Of a stretch of DNA of 64,000 nucleotides, positions 16,563 through 25,496 are shown in pieces. Numbering within the stretch: the stretch's first letter is position 1; each line of letters starts with the position of its first letter. A program made the translations under genes and the position numbers. Source of the DNA: Streptomyces narbonensis (GTDB lineage Bacteria; Actinomycetota; Actinomycetes; Streptomycetales; Streptomycetaceae); NCBI RefSeq assembly GCF_014649015.1, contig NZ_BMSF01000009.1, positions 248,001-312,000 on the forward strand, in the 5' to 3' direction. The notes below the pieces were generated by a model. That model had not been told where the DNA came from. It did not search any database and saw nothing but the letters and a program-made list of their open reading frames with translations.

Positions 16563-18080
16563 ATGCCCGACCCGAACGACGCCAAGGCAAGAACCGGGCC
16601 CGCACTCCCACCCGCACCCGCGCCCGCCCCGGACAAGGGGCTACACAGGGGCTCGGTGGGCCTGCTCGCCTCCGTCACCCTCGGACTGTCCTGCGTCGCC
16701 CCGGCCTACAGCATCGCCGTCACCCTCGGCTTCGTGACCCTGACCGTGGGGGACCACGCGCCCGCCGCGCTGCTCCTGGGCTTCGTCCCGATCCTGCTCA
16801 CCGCGTTCGCCTTCCGTGAGCTGAACCGCGAGATGCCGGACTGCGGCACCACCTTCGTGTGGACCACGCGAGCCTTCGGGCCGCTGACCGGCTGGCTCAC
16901 CGGCGGCTGGGTCGTGCAGGTCGCCACGTTCATCGCGATGACGGCCCTCTCCCAGGTGGGCGCCACCTATCTGCTCCAGCTGCTCGGCCTGCGCTCCCTC
17001 GCCGACAGCAGCCTCGCCGTGACGGTCACCGCGGTGGCTCTGCTCGCGACGGTCACGTCGATCGCCTATCGCGGCCTGCACCTCTCGGCATCCGTCCAGT
17101 ACGTCCTGCTCGGACTGCAGTTGGCCGCCCTGCTCGGCTTCGGCGTGGCCGCCCTGGCCCGCCACGGCGCCGGCGCCCCGTCCCTGGGCTGGCTCAACCC
17201 CTTCGCCGTCTCCGGATTCGGCCCCTTCGCCGAAGCGGTGATGCTGTGCCTGTTCATCTACTGGGGCTGGGACGCGCTGATCACCGCGAACGAGGAGACG
17301 CGCGACGGAGAGCGCGTCGCCGGTCAGGCCGCCGTCATCTCCACCCTCGTCCTGTTGGGGACGTACCTGTTCACCGCCTTCGCGGCCATCGGCTTCGCCG
17401 GTACCGGCACCGGCGGCACCGGGCTCGGCAATCCCGACAACGCCGCCGACGTCCTCTCGACGCTCGCCCCGCCGGTCCTGGGCACCACACTCGCCAAGGT
17501 GATGCAGCTGGCCGTCTGTGTCTCGGCCGTCTCCGCCCTGCTCACCAGCCTCGTCGGCTCCTCCCGCGGCACCCTGTCCATGGCGGCCCACGGCGCCCTG
17601 CCGTCCGCCTTCGCCCGCGTCCACCCCCGGCACCGCACCCCCGGTTTCGGAACCGTGTTCGCCGGCGCGACGACCGCCTGCCTCCTCGTCCTGCTCACGC
17701 TCGTCTCCACCGACTTCCTCGGCGACGCGATCCTGTGCATCGGGCTGCTCATCGCCTGCTACTACGGCACCACCGCACTCGCCTGCGTCTGGTACTTCCG
17801 GGGACGGTTGCGGAACTCTCCGCGCGACCTGCTGCTGCGCGGAGTCCTGCCCCTGCTCGGCGGGGTGATGATGCTCGCCGCCTTCGCCCGCAGCGCCCAC
17901 GACATGTACGACCCGGCCTACGGCAGCACCTCCTTCCACGGCGTCGGCGGGGTCTTCCTCCTCGGCGCCGGCTCCCTCGCCGCCGGAGCCCTGGCGCTGG
18001 CCGCCGCCCGCTCCCGCTTCCACCGCTTCTTCCGCAACGGCCGCACCGCCGTGGCCGAACTCACCGTCATCGAGGACTGA
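16563..18080 (+). CDS. APC-family amino acid/amine permease
   Basis: A 505-residue membrane protein with a Pro/Ala-rich cytoplasmic N terminus and about twelve helices. The first reads GSVGLLASVTLGLSCVAPAYSIAVTLGF, typical of APC-superfamily transporters, followed by FRELNREMPDCGTTFVWTTRAFGPLTGWLTGGW, the conserved TM2-3 region. It probably imports an amino acid, amine or amide by ion symport. ATG 16563 follows ACGGAGG by about 6 nt. Only 7 nt separate it from the nitrilase-superfamily gene, so uptake and hydrolysis of one substrate are likely coupled. Confidence 0.93.
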   Translation: MPDPNDAKARTGPALPPAPAPAPDKGLHRGSVGLLASVTLGLSCVAPAYSIAVTLGFVTLTVGDHAPAALLLGFVPILLTAFAFRELNREMPDCGTTFVWTTRAFGPLTGWLTGGWVVQVATFIAMTALSQVGATYLLQLLGLRSLADSSLAVTVTAVALLATVTSIAYRGLHLSASVQYVLLGLQLAALLGFGVAALARHGAGAPSLGWLNPFAVSGFGPFAEAVMLCLFIYWGWDALITANEETRDGERVAGQAAVISTLVLLGTYLFTAFAAIGFAGTGTGGTGLGNPDNAADVLSTLAPPVLGTTLAKVMQLAVCVSAVSALLTSLVGSSRGTLSMAAHGALPSAFARVHPRHRTPGFGTVFAGATTACLLVLLTLVSTDFLGDAILCIGLLIACYYGTTALACVWYFRGRLRNSPRDLLLRGVLPLLGGVMMLAAFARSAHDMYDPAYGSTSFHGVGGVFLLGAGSLAAGALALAAARSRFHRFFRNGRTAVAELTVIED

Positions 18081-18087
18081 GACACCC

Positions 18088-18969
18088 ATGCGCACGCTCG
18101 CCATCGCCGCCGTCCAGACCACCCCCGTCCCCCACGACCTCGAAGCGACCTGGCAGCGCTTCGCGGACCAGGTCCGCACCACGTGCGCCCTGTTCCCCCA
18201 TGTGCAGCTCGTCGTCGTGCCCGAGCTGCTGCTCGCCGCGGAAGGCCCTCTGCTGCGGCCGGCGGCCGACGACTGGACGGAACGCGCCGCCGTCACGATC
18301 CCGGGCCCGCTCACCGACCGGCTCCGCGCCCTCGCCGTGGAGACCGGCCTGTGGCTGGTCCCGGGAAGCGTGTACGAACGCGCCGAGGACGGGCGCGTCC
18401 ACAACACCGCCCTCGCCATCTCCCCGGAGGGCGAGATCGCCGCCCGCTACCGCAAGGTCTTCCCCTGGCAGCCGTACGAGAAGACCACCCCCGGCCACGA
18501 GTTCACCGTCTTCGACATCCCCGGCGCCGGCCGGGTGGGCCTGGCCATCTGCTACGACGGCTCCTTCCCCGAAACGGTCCGTCAACTCGCCTGGCTGGGA
18601 GCGGAGATCGTCATCCAGCCCACCCTCACCCCCACCCGCGACCGGGAGATGGAACTGGTCTGCGCGCGCGCCAACGCCTGGACGAACCAGGTCTACGTCG
18701 TCAACGTCAACGCCGCCGACCCGGCCGGGGTGGGCCAGAGCGCCGTCGTCGACCCCGAGGGGATCGTCCGCCAGCAGGCCGGCCCCGGCGAGGAGATCCT
18801 CGTCGACGTCCTCGACCTCGACACCGTCACCCGGGTACGCCGCTACGGCTCCGCCGGCATCAACCGCCCCTGGGCTCAGCTCGCCCGCCACGGAGAGTCG
18901 GTGGACCTCCCCATGTACGGCGGCGGGGGATTCCGCATCCCGGACTGGCTCAAGGACGAGACCCCGTGA
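18088..18969 (+). CDS. Carbon-nitrogen hydrolase (nitrilase superfamily)
   Basis: A 293-residue enzyme with the complete Glu-Lys-Cys triad of the superfamily: Glu in VVVPELLL, Lys in YRKVFPW, and Cys in LAICYDGSFPE. A second Glu and the ANAWTNQVYVVNVN strand are also typical. It hydrolyses an amide or nitrile C-N bond in the cytoplasm; the exact branch (amidase, carbamoylase or nitrilase) cannot be fixed by eye. It sits directly after the APC permease and likely shares its promoter. Confidence 0.92.
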   Translation: MRTLAIAAVQTTPVPHDLEATWQRFADQVRTTCALFPHVQLVVVPELLLAAEGPLLRPAADDWTERAAVTIPGPLTDRLRALAVETGLWLVPGSVYERAEDGRVHNTALAISPEGEIAARYRKVFPWQPYEKTTPGHEFTVFDIPGAGRVGLAICYDGSFPETVRQLAWLGAEIVIQPTLTPTRDREMELVCARANAWTNQVYVVNVNAADPAGVGQSAVVDPEGIVRQQAGPGEEILVDVLDLDTVTRVRRYGSAGINRPWAQLARHGESVDLPMYGGGGFRIPDWLKDETP

Positions 18970-19067
18970 CCCGTCCCTGGACTCTCAGGCACCGGCTCCG
19001 GTGAGCGCGAGCCCACGTCCCGATGTCCGGAGGGAGGCAGCCGCCGGGACTCTGCCACGATGAGCCC

Positions 19068-19712
19068 GTGAGCGACTCAGAGGCGGAGAAGGGCCCCGGA
19101 CGTGCGGAATCCGGTGCGCGGGGGCGGCGTCGGCGGGATCCGGAGTGGACCTCCTCGGCGCTGCTCGACGCGCTGCTCGGCCTGGTCTCGGAGGAGGGGC
19201 GGGAGCCCACCAGGAAGGCCATCGCGGAACGGGCCGGGGTGTCCGAGCGGACGGTGTTCGTGCATTTCGCCGACCGTGAGGCGCTGTACGTGGCGGCTGC
19301 CCGGCGGCAGGCCGAGCGGTGGCGGGCCCATGCGGCACCGGTGCCGCCCGCGTGGGACACCGCACGCAAGGTGGAGGCCCTGCTGGCGCAGCGCGGGCGG
19401 ATGTACGAGGTGATGACGCCGATCCGCAGGATCGGGCTCGGTCTGGAGGCGGACTCGCCGGGGCTGCACGCGGTGATGGCGGAGGGCGACGCCTGGTTCC
19501 GGGCGGACCTCGCCGCGGTGTTCGCTCCGGAGCTGGGGCGGGCGCCGGACGCCGCGGAGCCCGGCGGGCTGCTCGACGCGCTGGAGGCCGCCTCGTCCTG
19601 GGCGGCCTGGGACCACCTGCGGTCCCGGCGGGGCCTCGACGAGGCGGCGGCCGCGGTGGCGGTCGGCCGCACCCTGCGGGCGCTCCTGGAGGTCGTGCCG
19701 CGTACCCCTTGA
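19068..19712 (+). CDS. TetR-family regulator of the alkyl sulfatase gene
   Basis: A regulator of about 214 residues. The HTH reads GREPTRKAIAERAGVSERTVFVHFADREALYVAAARRQ, typical of TetR, followed by a helical ligand domain. GTG 19068 is preferred because the 15 extra codons back to ATG 19023 look non-coding, but neither start has a strong ribosome binding site. Its TGA stop overlaps the TTGACT -35 of the next gene. A perfect palindrome at 19717-19737 lies in that promoter, so it almost certainly represses the sulfatase. Confidence 0.88.
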   Translation: MSDSEAEKGPGRAESGARGRRRRDPEWTSSALLDALLGLVSEEGREPTRKAIAERAGVSERTVFVHFADREALYVAAARRQAERWRAHAAPVPPAWDTARKVEALLAQRGRMYEVMTPIRRIGLGLEADSPGLHAVMAEGDAWFRADLAAVFAPELGRAPDAAEPGGLLDALEAASSWAAWDHLRSRRGLDEAAAAVAVGRTLRALLEVVPRTP

Positions 19713-19738
19713 CTCGTATTGCAGTCAGACTGCAATAG
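19709..19738 (+). promoter_or_regulatory. Sulfatase promoter with perfect TetR-type palindrome
   Basis: TTGACT at 19709-19714 is followed at 17-18 bp by GCAATA/CAATAG. The whole spacer and -10 are covered by a perfect inverted repeat with 10-bp arms and a single central base (TATTGCAGTC-A-GACTGCAATA, 19717-19737). Repressor binding would block polymerase directly. Confidence 0.82.
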
Positions 19739-19773
19739 TGGGCGTCCTCCCCCGAGAAGGGCGTCACACAGCC

Positions 19774-21768
19774 ATGACTCCGATGAACCGGCGCGGCTTC
19801 GTCGCGGCCGCCGCCGCGATGGGCGCCGCCGCCGCCTCCGTGTCCCTGAACCCGCAGACGGCCCAGGCGCTCGCGGCGAACCGGTCCCGTGAGACGCCGA
19901 CCCCCACGCGGACCGACGGACTCCCCTACGACGACCAGGCCGACTTCGCCGACGCGGACCGCGGCTTCATCGCCGCGTTCACGGGCGGGCCGATCACCAA
20001 CGCCGCCGGCAGGACCGTCTGGGACCCCTCCGCCTACGGCTTCCTCACCGGAGCAGCGGACGGCGATGACGGCCGCCATGGTCACGTCGGCCGTGACGGC
20101 CACACGGGGCCCGACACCGTCGACCCCAGTCTGTGGCGGCAGGCGCGGCTCCTCTCACGCCAGGGCCTGTACCGCGTCACCGACCGGATCTACCAGGTCA
20201 GGGGCCTGGACCTGTCCAACATGACGATCGTCGAGGGCGACACCGGCATCATCGTCATCGACCCGCTCATCTCCGCCGAGACCGCCGCCGCGGCCCTGTG
20301 GCTCTACCGCACCCACCGCGGCGACCGCGCGGTCCGGGCGATGATCTACACCCATCCGCACGTCGACCACTTCGGCGGCTGCCGGGGCGTGCTGCCGAAC
20401 GGCGCCGGGGACGTGCCCGTCCTCGCCCCCGAGGGCTTCATGGAGCACGCGGTCAGCGAGAACGTGTACGTCGGCACCGCGATGGCCCGCCGCGCCGCCT
20501 ACATGTACGGCTCCACCCTTCCCAAGAACGCGAGCGCGCAGGTCGGCTGCGGGCTCGGCCTCACCGTCTCCCTCGGCACCGTAGGACTCATCGCCCCCAC
20601 GCAGCTCATCGGCACCACGGGAGAGGAGGTCGTCCTCGACGGGGTGCGGATCCGGTTCCAGATGACCCCGGGCACCGAGTGCCAGGAGGAGATGAACTTC
20701 CTCTTCCCCGACCTGCGCGCGGTGTGCATGGCGGAGAACGCCACCCACACCATGCACAACATCGTCACCCTGCGGGGCGCCCAGGTCCGCGACGCCCACG
20801 CCTGGGCCGGCTACCTCACCGAGTCGATCGGCCTCTACGACGGCACCGCCGACGTCGCCTTCGCCTCGCACCACTGGCCCACCTGGGGCAACGACGCCAT
20901 CGTCGACCTCCTGACCCACCAGCGGGACCTGTACGGCTACCTGCACGACCAGACCGTCCGGCTGATCAACCGGGGCATGACCGGCATCGAGATCGCGGAG
21001 ACCTTCCGGCTCCCGCCCCAGCTCGAAGGCGTCTGGGCCAACCGCGGCTACTACGGTTCGCTGAGCCACAACGTCAAGGCGGTCTACCAGCGGTACATGG
21101 GCTGGTTCGACGGCAACCCCGCGCACCTCTGGGAGCACCCGCCCGTCGAGGAGGCCCGTCTCTACGTGGAGTCCCTCGGCGGCCCGGCCGCGGTCCGCGC
21201 CCGCGCCCGGCACTACGCCGACCGGGGCGAGCTGCGCTTCGCCGTCACCCTGCTCAACCACGCCGTCTTCAACGACCCCCGGGACAGCCGGGCCCGGCGC
21301 CAACTCGCCGCGCTCTACACCCGCCTGGGGCAGGCCGTCGAGAACGCCGTGTGGCGGAACTTCTACCTCACCGGCGCCCAGGAGCTCCTCCACGGCATCA
21401 CGCCGCACGCGACCGCCGCCCTCGGCCCCGACATGTACCTGGCCCTGACGGTCGGCCAGATCATCGACAGCCTCGCCGTCCGCGTCGACGGGCCGAAGGC
21501 CTGGTCGCTGCGGATCGCCGTCGACTGGCGCATCGGCGACGACCACTGGCACCTGCGCCTCGCCAACGGCCTGCTCACCTGGACGAAGGACACCCGCCCC
21601 GCCGCCGACGCGGGCCTGACCATGACGATGACCAAGCCCCAGCTCATCGCCCTGCTCGCCGGAAAGGGCACCGACGGCATCACGATGACCGGCGACCGGG
21701 CGCTCATGCCCCGACTGCTCGCGGTCCTCGAAGCCCCCGACCAGGAGTTCCCGATCGTGACCCCGTGA
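19774..21768 (+). CDS. Alkyl sulfatase, SdsA1-like metallo-beta-lactamase fold
   Basis: A 664-residue, probably exported enzyme. The N terminus MNRRGFVAAAAAMGAAAAS is a Tat-like signal. The metal site THPHVDHFGGCRGV (HxHxDH) is near residue 190, and ECQEEMNFLFPDLRAVCMAENATHTMHN carries further ligands. The alpha-helical dimerisation and C-terminal SCP2-like lipid-binding domains (TMTKPQLIALL) complete the SdsA1 order and length. It would hydrolyse primary alkyl sulfates such as SDS to alcohol and sulfate. A DGRHGHVGRDGHTG His-rich insert lies near residue 110. Confidence 0.94.
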   Translation: MTPMNRRGFVAAAAAMGAAAASVSLNPQTAQALAANRSRETPTPTRTDGLPYDDQADFADADRGFIAAFTGGPITNAAGRTVWDPSAYGFLTGAADGDDGRHGHVGRDGHTGPDTVDPSLWRQARLLSRQGLYRVTDRIYQVRGLDLSNMTIVEGDTGIIVIDPLISAETAAAALWLYRTHRGDRAVRAMIYTHPHVDHFGGCRGVLPNGAGDVPVLAPEGFMEHAVSENVYVGTAMARRAAYMYGSTLPKNASAQVGCGLGLTVSLGTVGLIAPTQLIGTTGEEVVLDGVRIRFQMTPGTECQEEMNFLFPDLRAVCMAENATHTMHNIVTLRGAQVRDAHAWAGYLTESIGLYDGTADVAFASHHWPTWGNDAIVDLLTHQRDLYGYLHDQTVRLINRGMTGIEIAETFRLPPQLEGVWANRGYYGSLSHNVKAVYQRYMGWFDGNPAHLWEHPPVEEARLYVESLGGPAAVRARARHYADRGELRFAVTLLNHAVFNDPRDSRARRQLAALYTRLGQAVENAVWRNFYLTGAQELLHGITPHATAALGPDMYLALTVGQIIDSLAVRVDGPKAWSLRIAVDWRIGDDHWHLRLANGLLTWTKDTRPAADAGLTMTMTKPQLIALLAGKGTDGITMTGDRALMPRLLAVLEAPDQEFPIVTP

Positions 21769-21827
21769 GCCCGCGCCCCCGTGAGCCCGTGCCCCCCGTG
21801 AGCCGGCCGGGCCGTGAGCCGGCCGGG

Positions 21828-22475
21828 TCAGCGTCCGTACATGCCGCGGCACAGGCCGGCGGCGCCCATGGGGGCGTCGATCTCCTGGGCCTGTCGGCAG
21901 AGGGCGCGCATCTCGGGGGCCTGACCGTTCACCGGCTGCCGCGGACTCGGGGAGGCCGGACGCGCGGTGGACGGACGCGCGGTGGACGGCCTCGGAGAGG
22001 ACGGACGCGGGGCGGACTGCTGCGGGGGCCGGGACTTCGGGCTCGGGAGGGTCCTTCGGGCGGGCTTCCTCTCGACCGGCCCGGGCGTTCGCCGATCCGT
22101 CGTCGTACGGGGGTTCCGCCGCGGTGCGCCAGGGCCGGCGTGCGTCTCCTCGACGGCATGCCCCGGGGTGTGAGGGTGCCGCTGCCCCGCGGGCACGCGT
22201 GCGGCAGGAAGGTGCCCGGCCGGTGCGGACGTCGGCGGCGCGGACTTCGCGGGTGCGCGGCCCGGGCGTTCGGAGTCGGTGACGGCGAGGTTCTCCCTCG
22301 GCGGTGCCTCGGTGGGTTCCGGCCAGTCCGTGAGGGCGGCGGGCGGGCGTTCGGCGGCGGGGGCGAGCTCGGCGGGACGGGCCGGGGTGGCCGGCGCGGG
22401 GGCCACCGGAACGGCCACGCAACCGCTGGTGAGGAGCGCGGCAAGGAGAGCGACCAGCGCTCGGCGGGGGTTCAT
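21828..22475 (-). CDS. Proline-rich lipoprotein, unknown function
   Basis: A 215-residue protein with a short signal and lipobox (LLAALLTSGC, Cys near 19). A long Pro/Ala/Arg/Ser-rich, probably disordered region follows, then a compact C-terminal segment EMRALCRQAQEIDAPMGAAGLCRGMYGR with a Cys pair. A repeat RPSTARPSTARP is encoded by a 15-bp direct repeat. The C-terminal Cys-pair motif recurs in secreted Streptomyces proteins I recognise only as hypothetical. ATG 22475 and GTG 22484 are both possible starts. Confidence 0.7.
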   Translation of the reverse strand: MNPRRALVALLAALLTSGCVAVPVAPAPATPARPAELAPAAERPPAALTDWPEPTEAPPRENLAVTDSERPGRAPAKSAPPTSAPAGHLPAARVPAGQRHPHTPGHAVEETHAGPGAPRRNPRTTTDRRTPGPVERKPARRTLPSPKSRPPQQSAPRPSSPRPSTARPSTARPASPSPRQPVNGQAPEMRALCRQAQEIDAPMGAAGLCRGMYGR

Positions 22476-22656
22476 GGGACTCACGCTGCCCGAGCCGCCC
22501 CGCGGCCCGCCCGCCCCACGGACCGTGTCCACCGTGACGAGTGACGTCCGACGCGTCGCGGGTGACGCGTGAGGAGCGGCGGCGGCGTCACGGTAGGTTC
22601 GGAGGACGTGCAGCGGGGTCGCCGAGCACCCCGGCCGATCACCCCGGGAGCCCCAC

Positions 22657-23616
22657 GTGCACACCCTCGTCTACGACGACATCACGACCGCCGCCGACCG
22701 TGTCGCCGGCCATGTCCGGCCCGTCGCCCTCGCGGCGCCCACGGAGCCCGGCGGAGTGCACCTCGCACTGGAACTGATGCAGCACACCGGCTCGTTCAAG
22801 GCGCGCGGCGCGCAGAACTTCCTCCTCGCCCACCGCGAGGCGGGCACCCTGCCCGACGCCGGGGTCACGATCGCCTCCGGCGGGAACGCCGGTCTCGCCT
22901 GCGCCTGGGCCGCGGCCCGGCAGGGCGTCCCCGCCACCGTGTTCCTGCCGGCCACCGCGCCCCGCGTGAAGGTGGCCCGCCTCCGCGGGTACGGCGCGGA
23001 CGTCCGGCTCGTCGGTACGGAGTACGCCGAGGCCCTCGCGGCCTGCGAGGAGTTCGCCCTGGCGACCGGGGCGCTGGCCTCGCACGCGTACGACCATCCC
23101 CTGATCGCCGCCGGCGCGGGCACCCTGCTCGACGAGATCCGCCGCCAGGTCCCCGGCCTCGACACCGTCGTCGTCTCGGTCGGCGGCGGCGGTCTCTTCG
23201 CCGGGGTCGCCACCGCGGCCCGGCACCACGGCATCCGTACCGTCGCCGTCGAACCCGAGAACTCCCGCGCCCTCGACGCCGCCGTCCGGGCCGGCCGGCC
23301 GGTCGACGTCACCGTGGACTCCGTCGCCGCCGACTCCCTCGGCGCCCGCCGCGCCTCCGCCACCGCCGTGCGGGCGGCCCAGCAGGACGGCGTGGACTCC
23401 GTGCTCGTGCCCGACGCCGCGATCGTCCGCGCCCGGCAGACCCTGTGGGACGACCGCAGGCTCGCCGTCGAGCACGCCGCCGCCACCGCCCTCGCCGCCG
23501 TGGCCCGCCCCGGGGCGGACGTCCCGGACACCGCGTACCGCCCCGCGCCCGGCGAGACGGTCTGCGTGATCCTCTGCGGCGCGAACACCGACCCGACGGA
23601 CCTCGTCGCCCCGTAA
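22657..23616 (+). CDS. PLP-dependent threonine/serine dehydratase-like protein
   Basis: A 319-residue fold-type II PLP enzyme. The Schiff-base lysine is in HTGSFKARGA, the substrate-binding loop is IASGGNAGLACAWAA, and the phosphate-binding glycine loop is VVSVGGGGLFAGVA. There is no C-terminal ACT regulatory domain, so it resembles catabolic or side-activity dehydratases rather than biosynthetic IlvA. Its substrate could be Ser, Thr or a related amino acid. GTG 22657 follows CGGGAG by about 6 nt. It stands upstream of corA without obvious functional linkage. Confidence 0.9.
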   Translation: MHTLVYDDITTAADRVAGHVRPVALAAPTEPGGVHLALELMQHTGSFKARGAQNFLLAHREAGTLPDAGVTIASGGNAGLACAWAAARQGVPATVFLPATAPRVKVARLRGYGADVRLVGTEYAEALAACEEFALATGALASHAYDHPLIAAGAGTLLDEIRRQVPGLDTVVVSVGGGGLFAGVATAARHHGIRTVAVEPENSRALDAAVRAGRPVDVTVDSVAADSLGARRASATAVRAAQQDGVDSVLVPDAAIVRARQTLWDDRRLAVEHAAATALAAVARPGADVPDTAYRPAPGETVCVILCGANTDPTDLVAP

Positions 23617-23699
23617 GAGGCCTCCGTCCCGGGCGGGCACTCGCGGACGCGTCGCCGCCGGTGGCACACTGGCGCGTCGATCCGCCGAAGGAGCACGTC

Positions 23700-24788
23700 G
23701 TGTCCATGATCTCGCGCCTGCGCAGGGCCGTCCGTCTGACGTACCGGCGTGCCGTGGACCTCAGTCACCCGGCCCGCTCGCCGCTCGGCAGCGCCGTCGT
23801 CAACTGCGTGGTCTACATCGACGGCGTACGGCGGAGCGGGCGCGGGTCGGCCGAGGAGGCCCTGCGGCAGGTCCGCAAGGCCGGGGACGGATTCGTCTGG
23901 ATCGGTCTGCACGAGCCGGACGAGAAGGAGTTCACGGGTCTCGCCGAGCTCTTCGGACTCCACCCGCTGGCGGTGGAGGACGCGGTCAACGCCCATCAGC
24001 GGCCCAAGGTGGAGGAGTACGACGGCGTGCTGTTCGCCGTCTTCAAGACCGTCCGCTACGTCGAGCACGAGGAACTCACCGCCACCAGCGAGGTCGTGGA
24101 CTCGGGCGAGCTGATGGCCTTCGTCGGGCCGGACTTCGTCATCACCGTCCGGCACGGCGGCCACGGCTCGCTCGGCCCGCTGCGCGAGGCCCTGGAGGAC
24201 CTGCCCGAGCAGCTGGCCAAGGGGCCCTCCGCCGTGCTGCACGCGATGGCGGACCACGTGGTGGACGACTACCTCGCCGTCGCGGACGCGGTGCAGGACG
24301 ACCTCGACGCGATCGAGAGCGCGGTCTTCTCCGAGCAGGCGGACCGGCGCGACGCCGGGCGCATCTACCAGCTCAAGCGCGAGCTCCTCGAACTCAAGCG
24401 GGCCGTGACGCCGCTGGGCCGGCCGCTCCAGCACCTCGCCACGCACCCGATGCCGCTGGTCGACCCGGACATCCGGGCCTACTTCCGTGACGTGACCGAC
24501 CACCTCGCCCGGGTCGCGGAGCAGGTCGCCTCCTTCGACGCCCTGCTCGACTCGATCCTCCAGGCCCATCTCGCGCAGGTGACGGTCGCCCAGAACGAGG
24601 ACATGCGCAAGATCACCGCCTGGGCCGCGATCGTCGCCGTCCCGACCATGGTCTGCGGCGTCTACGGCATGAACTTCGAGCACATGCCCGAGCTGCGCTG
24701 GACCTACGGCTACCCGCTGGTCCTCGGCGTCATCGTCGTCTCCTGCTTCGTCATCCACCGGGGCTTCCGGCGCAACGGCTGGCTCTGA
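23700..24788 (+). CDS. corA: CorA-family magnesium/cobalt transporter
   Basis: A 362-residue metal-ion channel. It has a large cytoplasmic N-terminal funnel domain (WIGLHEPDEKEFTGLAELFG, LHPLAVEDAV), a long stalk helix with DRRDAGRIYQLKRELLELKRAV, then two C-terminal membrane helices. The signature YGMNF follows the first helix near residue 323. The terminal basic cluster RGFRRNGWL is typical. GTG 23700 is preferred over ATG 23706 because AAGGAG lies 6 nt upstream of it. It imports Mg2+ (or Co2+/Ni2+) as a pentamer. Confidence 0.95.
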   Translation: MSMISRLRRAVRLTYRRAVDLSHPARSPLGSAVVNCVVYIDGVRRSGRGSAEEALRQVRKAGDGFVWIGLHEPDEKEFTGLAELFGLHPLAVEDAVNAHQRPKVEEYDGVLFAVFKTVRYVEHEELTATSEVVDSGELMAFVGPDFVITVRHGGHGSLGPLREALEDLPEQLAKGPSAVLHAMADHVVDDYLAVADAVQDDLDAIESAVFSEQADRRDAGRIYQLKRELLELKRAVTPLGRPLQHLATHPMPLVDPDIRAYFRDVTDHLARVAEQVASFDALLDSILQAHLAQVTVAQNEDMRKITAWAAIVAVPTMVCGVYGMNFEHMPELRWTYGYPLVLGVIVVSCFVIHRGFRRNGWL

Positions 24789-24908
24789 CCGCCGCGGCGC
24801 CGAGACTGCCACCGGGCGCTCCGTTTCGGCGCGTCGTCGCAGGCCACGGCCTGGGTAGAGTCGGGAGCCCGGTGTCCGGACGCCGGGAGCTAAGGAGGCC
24901 GACCGGCC

Positions 24909-25388
24909 ATGGCGGTGGACGCACTCGACACCCGCATCCTGCGGCTCCTCATCGAGCAGCCGCGTACGAGCGTGCGGGAGTACGCGCGGATCCTGGGCGT
25001 GGCGCGCGGCACCGTCCAGGCGCGGATCGACCGCCTGGAGCGGGACGGGGTGATCACCTCGACGGGCCCCGTCCTCTCCCCCGCCGCCCTGGGACACCCG
25101 GTGCTCGCCTTCGTCCACGTCGAGGTGACGCAGGGCCGTCTCGACGAGGTCGGCGACGCTCTCGCGGGCGTCCCCGAGATCGTGGAGGCCTTCTCGATCA
25201 CCGGTGGCGGGGATCTGCTGACCCGGGTCGTGGCCCGGGACGCCGGGCATCTGGAGGACGTCATCCAGCGGCTGATCCGGCTGCCGGGGGTCGTCCGCAC
25301 GCGGACCGAGATCGCGCTGCGCGAGCGGGTGCCGCACCGGCTGCTGCCCCTGGTCGAGACGATCGGGCAGCGATCCGCCACGGTGTGA
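24909..25388 (+). CDS. Lrp/AsnC-family transcriptional regulator
   Basis: A 159-residue regulator. The HTH domain ALDTRILRLLIEQPRTSVREYARILGVARGTVQARIDRLERDGVI is followed by the RAM/AsnC ligand domain with VEVTQGRLDEVGDAL and TGGGDLLTRVVARD. It senses an amino acid or related small molecule and acts as an octamer or larger assembly. A perfect-looking AAGGAGG lies 10 nt before ATG 24909, and TAGAGT near 24855 may be its -10. It is a single gene; the nearest possible target upstream is corA. Confidence 0.93.
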   Translation: MAVDALDTRILRLLIEQPRTSVREYARILGVARGTVQARIDRLERDGVITSTGPVLSPAALGHPVLAFVHVEVTQGRLDEVGDALAGVPEIVEAFSITGGGDLLTRVVARDAGHLEDVIQRLIRLPGVVRTRTEIALRERVPHRLLPLVETIGQRSATV

Positions 25389-25404
25389 GCGAGCCGGACC
25401 GGCG

Positions 25405-25424
25405 CCTTGGTGATTCCTCCAAGG
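25405..25424. promoter_or_regulatory. Inverted repeat between AsnC and molybdate genes
   Basis: CCTTGG-N8-CCAAGG with extra GC pairing on both sides, and a third CCTTGG about 45 bp downstream. It could be a weak terminator after the AsnC gene or an operator for the molybdate operon; position alone cannot decide. Confidence 0.45.
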
Positions 25425-25496
25425 GGGCTGGCGAATGCGCCGAGATGCCCCTTGGTTCGTTGTAGACGAGAGGGAAGGCGGCCTAACGTGGCGCAC

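Noticed and set aside
20155..22422. 755-codon open frame on the minus strand
   Set aside because: It is antisense to the alkyl sulfatase, which has the HxHxDH site and full-length family architecture.
25389..25496. Molybdenum-cofactor riboswitch upstream of the TOBE gene
   Set aside because: The gap is only about 108 bp and shows a simple CCTTGG inverted repeat, without the multi-helix fold expected of that riboswitch class.
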